Of a stretch of DNA of 11,485 nucleotides, positions 8,336-11,485 are shown piece after piece. Position 1 is the stretch's first letter; the number at the start of each line of letters is the position of its first letter. A model generated the notes under the pieces. The model was not told the origin of the DNA. It ran no database searches and worked only from the letters and a program-made list of their open reading frames with translations. The stretch comes from Cellvibrionales bacterium UBA1969 (GTDB lineage Bacteria; Pseudomonadota; Gammaproteobacteria; Pseudomonadales; UBA7434), in contig DDDX01000071.1 of NCBI GenBank assembly GCA_002339085.1, positions 23,231 to 34,715 of the forward strand, read 5' to 3'. Both the position numbers and the translations under genes were made by a program.

Positions 8336-8356
8336 TCAGATGAATATTTAATCTGA
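8336..8356. repeat. Inverted repeat upstream of the S8 protease gene
   Basis: TCAGAT (8336-8341) and ATCTGA (8351-8356) are perfect inverted copies separated by 9 A/T-rich bases. They lie 19 bases before the ATG at 8317. This could be an operator or a 5' leader hairpin. There is no following T run on either strand, so it is not an intrinsic terminator. Chance occurrence is possible. Confidence 0.3.
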
Positions 8357-8365
8357 CCATTAAGC

Positions 8366-8397
8366 CGTAAATCAGGATTTAATTCAATGCGTAAATC
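8366..8397. repeat. Direct repeat CGTAAATC, two copies
   Basis: CGTAAATC occurs at 8366-8373 and 8390-8397, 24 bases apart. Both copies are in the short intergenic region upstream of the S8 protease gene; on the coding strand the copies read GATTTACG. A transcription factor site is possible, but nothing known is matched. Confidence 0.25.
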
Positions 8398-8470
8398 CAC
8401 TGAAAAAAATTAAATAATAAATCACTAACCCGATTTTGTTGCCAGGCAAAAGATAGCTTGAAAACTGACT

Positions 8471-9937
8471 CTATTTCGACCAGCTAAAGACTTTTGGTTG
8501 CCAGGTTAGGGTGAGCATAAAGCGATTCCTTTTGCCTGGCTTTGGGGCGTTGTTTTCTATTTCGCCATAAATATAGCTGAAATTACTGCTAAAATATCTA
8601 GTCCATTGCTGCATATAAGATATTGAAAGTTTACTAAAAGTGCTATCAGAAAGGGTTTGGTTAGTTGATGTAAAGCTTTGATTACGTTCGACGTGAGAAA
8701 TATTTATATTAAGCCTATTAAACTCCTTAACTCGCCAGTTATTAGATAGAATAAGGCGACGAGTATAACTCGAGACGCCATAAGCAGTTTGCTCTTGTGA
8801 TTGTGACGCGCTTAGTTTACTTGTTATACGTGCTGAGTGCCTATAGTCAATATCAGCACTGTAGGAGAGATTGTACTGTTCAGTTTCTTGAACATAGTTA
8901 CCTGTTAGTTCTCCTGTGACTAAGATCGCATTGGTAGGATCAAATACATCACGCTTAGTTTCTGATCGTGTACGGCCAAGTAATAGGTTAAGGCTCGAAT
9001 TTTCAGTCCACTGATATTGCAGACCCAACTGAAAATTAACGGTATCTTGCTTCAATGAAAAAGATCGGCCATTAAAGCAAGCAATGCCATTATAAGGAGG
9101 CTGAAAATTAGGTATCGGGGCTGTTAGACTTAGGGCGGTTTCGGGATTAAAAGGATCAAGCGGATCGAGCTCTCCGATGCAATACTGCAATCTATTTAAG
9201 ATAGTAAAATCATTTAATCCATAATCATTTCGTGCACTTTCTATGAACGCAACTTCAATGCCATCGGTTTCCTCTGGTCGAAAGCTGGATAGGCTTAGAT
9301 TGACTTGTGCCGATAAAACTGAGTTGATTGAATAAACCCACAACAGGCTATTACTGAAATAGTCATAGCTATTACGGTTCTGGCTTTCATAATCTCGTTT
9401 TTGCATGCTGAATTGATTTTGTAGGAATTGCCGCTCAGTCAGCTGGTGTTGACCTGAAATGGCAAGAGAATAACTCGTAGCCTTAGTGGCTCTTTGTTCC
9501 GTAGAGTCATCATTTTCAAGTTGGTTTTCTAAGCTTCGAATAGATTCATCGCTGGCGGATAGGTTTAGACTCAAGGAGCCTCTCTCAAAACTGCGCTGGT
9601 AGTTTGTGGTGGTTGAGACATCAACGCTGTTGTAACGATTCAGATCATATTGACGGCTCGCAAGTCGATTGTTAATGCTCAGTGAACGGTTCGCTTCGTT
9701 GCGACTAATATTAGCTTTCACGATAGCTGACGTACCTTGCAAACTTTCAATGTCATTAATATTTGCTTGCAAACGGACATTGTCGTCGTTTTCAGTCACT
9801 ACTGCGATTGAGGACTGAAGTTGGTAATCTGCTGCCAGACTGACTGGACTGCAGAGCAAGATTATGGCTTGCAACACTATGTAATTGGCAAAGATTAAAC
9901 GCGTGTTTGATAGTAGAAAGAGTCTTTCATTTTGCAT
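8471..9937 (-). CDS. Outer-membrane beta-barrel protein, PEP-CTERM-system-associated type
   Basis: The protein has 488 residues. An N-terminal signal peptide (about 1-36) has hydrophobic core IVLQAIILLCS and ends SLAA before DYQL. The mature part begins SSIAVVTENDDNVRL, matching the short 'DDN' opening of the uncharacterised PEP-CTERM/exosortase-associated outer-membrane family (TIGR03016-like). The rest is a run of alternating polar/hydrophobic strands with many Ser, Asn, Gln, Tyr and Arg residues, for example RGSLSLNLSAS, SVLSAQVNLSLSSF, NSSLNLLLGRT and RFMLTLTWQPK near the end, as expected for a barrel. The C terminus (VFSWSK) lacks the usual terminal aromatic residue. Its function is unknown; in related loci such proteins accompany exopolysaccharide and sorting genes and may form a channel. 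It is first in a likely two-gene unit with the S8 protein. AAGG about 12 bases before the ATG is a weak ribosome binding site. The barrel call is sounder than the family call. Confidence 0.7.
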   Translation of the reverse strand: MQNERLFLLSNTRLIFANYIVLQAIILLCSPVSLAADYQLQSSIAVVTENDDNVRLQANINDIESLQGTSAIVKANISRNEANRSLSINNRLASRQYDLNRYNSVDVSTTTNYQRSFERGSLSLNLSASDESIRSLENQLENDDSTEQRATKATSYSLAISGQHQLTERQFLQNQFSMQKRDYESQNRNSYDYFSNSLLWVYSINSVLSAQVNLSLSSFRPEETDGIEVAFIESARNDYGLNDFTILNRLQYCIGELDPLDPFNPETALSLTAPIPNFQPPYNGIACFNGRSFSLKQDTVNFQLGLQYQWTENSSLNLLLGRTRSETKRDVFDPTNAILVTGELTGNYVQETEQYNLSYSADIDYRHSARITSKLSASQSQEQTAYGVSSYTRRLILSNNWRVKEFNRLNINISHVERNQSFTSTNQTLSDSTFSKLSISYMQQWTRYFSSNFSYIYGEIENNAPKPGKRNRFMLTLTWQPKVFSWSK

Positions 9938-9961
9938 GAATTGGCAACCTTAATTGGTCAT

Positions 9962-9967
9962 ATTATA
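9962..9967 (-). promoter_or_regulatory. Candidate -10 element for the beta-barrel gene
   Basis: On the - strand this reads TATAAT, a perfect -10 hexamer 24 bases before the ATG at 9937. No convincing -35 sequence is found 16-18 bases further upstream, so an activator would be needed or the match is by chance. Confidence 0.3.
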
Positions 9968-10141
9968 GTCATATTTAAGGTGGTAGCGCACTATTTAGTG
10001 TCATTTCTGCGGTAATTGTAGTGGTTAAGTGTCGCATCTACGAAGTAAAGTGTAGAGTATTTTATTGGATTAGCTGGGCTAAATGTTTGATAAAAATAGC
10101 ACTTTTAGTTCAGAGGAGATGATAGCCACTTTGGCTTGAAT

Positions 10142-10158
10142 TTAGCATTTCTTAGCAT
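10142..10158. repeat. Direct repeat TTAGCAT with 10-base period
   Basis: TTAGCAT occurs at 10142-10148 and 10152-10158, exactly one helical turn apart. This spacing suits binding of a dimeric or cooperative regulator on one DNA face in the divergent promoter region. No named regulator is matched. Confidence 0.3.
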
Positions 10159-10395
10159 GATAAAGCTCACTTATGGTCTGTTTTTTTTAAACTTTTTTGG
10201 ACTGAATTGAACTCTTGTAGCTCATCCGATGCCTCCAGTTGATATTTGCGAATATATTTCTTTGACTTCAAATCTAGCGGTCAATTCTGTATGATATTCA
10301 GTCTAGGATGCTTGGCAATACCGTTTTTTAGTTATTGGCTAGTTGACGATAAATTAAAGCAATAGAATCTTGCTCTATGAAGGAATCTAGTCATC

Positions 10396-11485
10396 ATGCA
10401 GATCAAAAAAGAGCCTATTGCGCTAGTGGGAATGAGCCTTCGCTTTCCTGGAGATATCGATGAGCCAGAGACCTTTTGGCAAGCATTAATCGACAAGCGA
10501 GATTTGGTTACTGAGGTCAATCCAAACCGTTGGGATACCTCCCTTTTTCAGCACGATAATAAAGCTACACCTGGCACCAGTTACACCTTCGCTGCCGGCC
10601 AACTATCTAACGTCGATCAATTTGATGCGCAATTTTTTGGTATTTCGCCGCGCGAAGCAGCGCAAATGGACCCACAGCAACGATTGTTGCTGGAATTAAC
10701 TTGGCAGGCATTAGCCGATGGTCAGCAGCGGGTCGATATCCTGGCCGGCAGTAATTGCGCGGTTTTTATTGGTATCGCGAGTAATGACTATAGTAATCGA
10801 GCGGTCGATGATATGTCGGTGGCTGATGCCTATACCATGACTGGGAATACTGCGAGTATTGCGGCTAACCGGTTGTCTTACCAATTCGACTTAAAAGGCC
10901 CCAGCGTAGCGGTTGATACGGCCTGTTCATCATCGCTGGTGGCTGTGCATGAAGCCTGTAAAAGTCTTTGGATGGGTGAGGCTGACAGTGCCTTAACTGG
11001 CGGGGTGAATATGCTACTGCATCCTTCGCCGTTTGTGGGTTTTGCAAAGGCGTCAATGTTGTCGCCAACCGGCCGTTGTAAGCCCTTCGATAGTAGTGCC
11101 GATGGCTATGTACGCTCAGAAGGCGCGGCGGTTGTTTTCTTAAAGCGCCTCTCTGATGCAGAGCGGGACGGTGATCCTATTCATGCCGTTATCTCGCATT
11201 CGGGTATCAACTCTGACGGCAGTACTAATGGCATTAGTCTTCCTAGCTTGGCCGGACAATCGGCGCTGTTAGATCAGCTTTATCATGCTGATCAGGACTT
11301 TGATATTAACCAACTTGACTACCTAGAAGCGCATGGGACTGGCACGCCCGTCGGTGACCCCATAGAAGCGCGATCGATTGGGGAGACGTTGGCTCAACAT
11401 CGCGAGCATAATCATGTTTTGCCGATTGGTTCAGTGAAAGGCAATTTGGGTCATCTTGAAACCGCGTCGGGCATGGCGGGTTTGA
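10396..11485 (+). CDS. Type I polyketide synthase, N-terminal ketosynthase domain (3'-truncated by window edge)
   Basis: The frame runs from the ATG at 10396 off the right edge, giving 363 visible residues. A stop codon in frame at 10378 and AGGA at 10381-10384 fix the start. The protein opens directly with a beta-ketoacyl synthase domain: PIALVGMSLRFPG (7-19), DAQFFGISPREA (77-88), MDPQQRLLLE (91-100), the active-site Cys177 in DTACSSS, His313 in EAHGTGT and His353 in KGNLGHLE. The full Cys-His-His triad is present, so the domain should extend and condense acyl chains by decarboxylative Claisen condensation on an acyl carrier protein. No loading module or docking helix precedes it. What follows (acyltransferase, reductive domains, carrier) is outside the window, so product and class (modular, iterative or PUFA-like) are unknown. 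Sampled stretches are above 50 percent GC, clearly richer than the capsule genes. It is divergent from the beta-barrel gene. Confidence 0.93.
   Translation, partial: MQIKKEPIALVGMSLRFPGDIDEPETFWQALIDKRDLVTEVNPNRWDTSLFQHDNKATPGTSYTFAAGQLSNVDQFDAQFFGISPREAAQMDPQQRLLLELTWQALADGQQRVDILAGSNCAVFIGIASNDYSNRAVDDMSVADAYTMTGNTASIAANRLSYQFDLKGPSVAVDTACSSSLVAVHEACKSLWMGEADSALTGGVNMLLHPSPFVGFAKASMLSPTGRCKPFDSSADGYVRSEGAAVVFLKRLSDAERDGDPIHAVISHSGINSDGSTNGISLPSLAGQSALLDQLYHADQDFDINQLDYLEAHGTGTPVGDPIEARSIGETLAQHREHNHVLPIGSVKGNLGHLETASGMAGL

Larger units (their letters stand above)
9938..10395. other. 458-base intergenic region between divergent genes
   Basis: No open frame with coding character, RNA gene or clear hairpin terminator is seen here. 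The region presumably holds promoters for the beta-barrel gene (leftward) and the polyketide synthase gene (rightward). It is A/T-rich, with T runs at about 10181-10198 that may bend the DNA. TTGACT (10262-10267) and TATGAT (10290-10295) look promoter-like but are 22 bases apart, which is too far for a standard sigma-70 pair. Confidence 0.6.

Noticed and set aside
8160..8360. Reading frame on the - strand overlapping the start of the S8 gene
   Set aside because: It runs in another frame through the signal peptide and first catalytic block of the S8 gene, and its translation shows no domain or signal.
10181..10198. T-run region as an intrinsic terminator
   Set aside because: No GC-rich hairpin precedes the T runs on either strand, and neither neighbouring gene is transcribed toward this region.
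10262..10295. TTGACT and TATGAT as a sigma-70 promoter for the polyketide synthase gene
   Set aside because: The spacer is 22 bases, well beyond the usual 16-18, and there is no proper extended -10.
10287..10302. LexA-like box (CTGTATGATATTCAG)
   Set aside because: The half-sites do not match CTGT-N8-ACAG; the spacing is off by one and the right half has a mismatch.
10865..11068. Antisense reading frame within the ketosynthase region
   Set aside because: It lies opposite a strongly conserved ketosynthase domain, has no recognisable features, and is best explained as a shadow of the real gene.

Overview
The window looks like part of a surface-polysaccharide and envelope region from a Gram-negative, probably marine, gammaproteobacterium. 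This lineage is an inference. It rests on an outer-membrane polysaccharide exporter, a beta-barrel protein with a signal peptide, a carbohydrate sulfotransferase domain, a PEP-CTERM-like sorting signal, and moderate to low GC content. No rRNA, tRNA, CRISPR array, insertion sequence or integrase was seen.

Left arm (1-4897, + strand): the 3' end of a GT4-type glycosyltransferase is followed by four genes forming a complete ABC-type (group 2-like) capsule exporter. These are kpsD-like (outer-membrane/periplasmic SLBB protein), kpsM-like (permease), kpsT-like (ATPase, overlapping kpsM by 4 bases) and kpsE-like (inner-membrane copolymerase/adaptor). Their lengths are close to those of the E. coli proteins. 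Together they would move a lipid-linked polysaccharide from the cytoplasm to the cell surface.

Middle (4906-6552, - strand): a low-GC gene lies tail to tail with kpsE, 8 bases away. It encodes an apparent two-domain enzyme with an N-terminal GT32/capsular-synthesis-like glycosyltransferase (DxD motif) and a C-terminal Sulfotransfer_2-type carbohydrate sulfotransferase. It suggests that the exported polysaccharide is sulfated.

Right-middle (6650-9937, - strand): two genes are probably transcribed in the same direction. The first in transcription order encodes an outer-membrane beta-barrel protein resembling the PEP-CTERM-system-associated family. The second encodes a secreted subtilisin-like (S8) protein with a VPLPS/transmembrane/basic C-terminal tail. 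In that protein Glu sits where the family usually has the catalytic Asp. Both point to an exosortase-type sorting system, but no exosortase gene is in the window.

Right end: a 458-base intergenic region (9938-10395) separates the barrel gene from a divergent + strand gene cut by the window edge. The visible 363 residues of that gene are an almost complete ketosynthase domain with the Cys-His-His triad, so it is the start of a modular or iterative type I polyketide synthase. Its GC content is visibly higher than that of the capsule and sulfotransferase genes, so the window appears compositionally mosaic.
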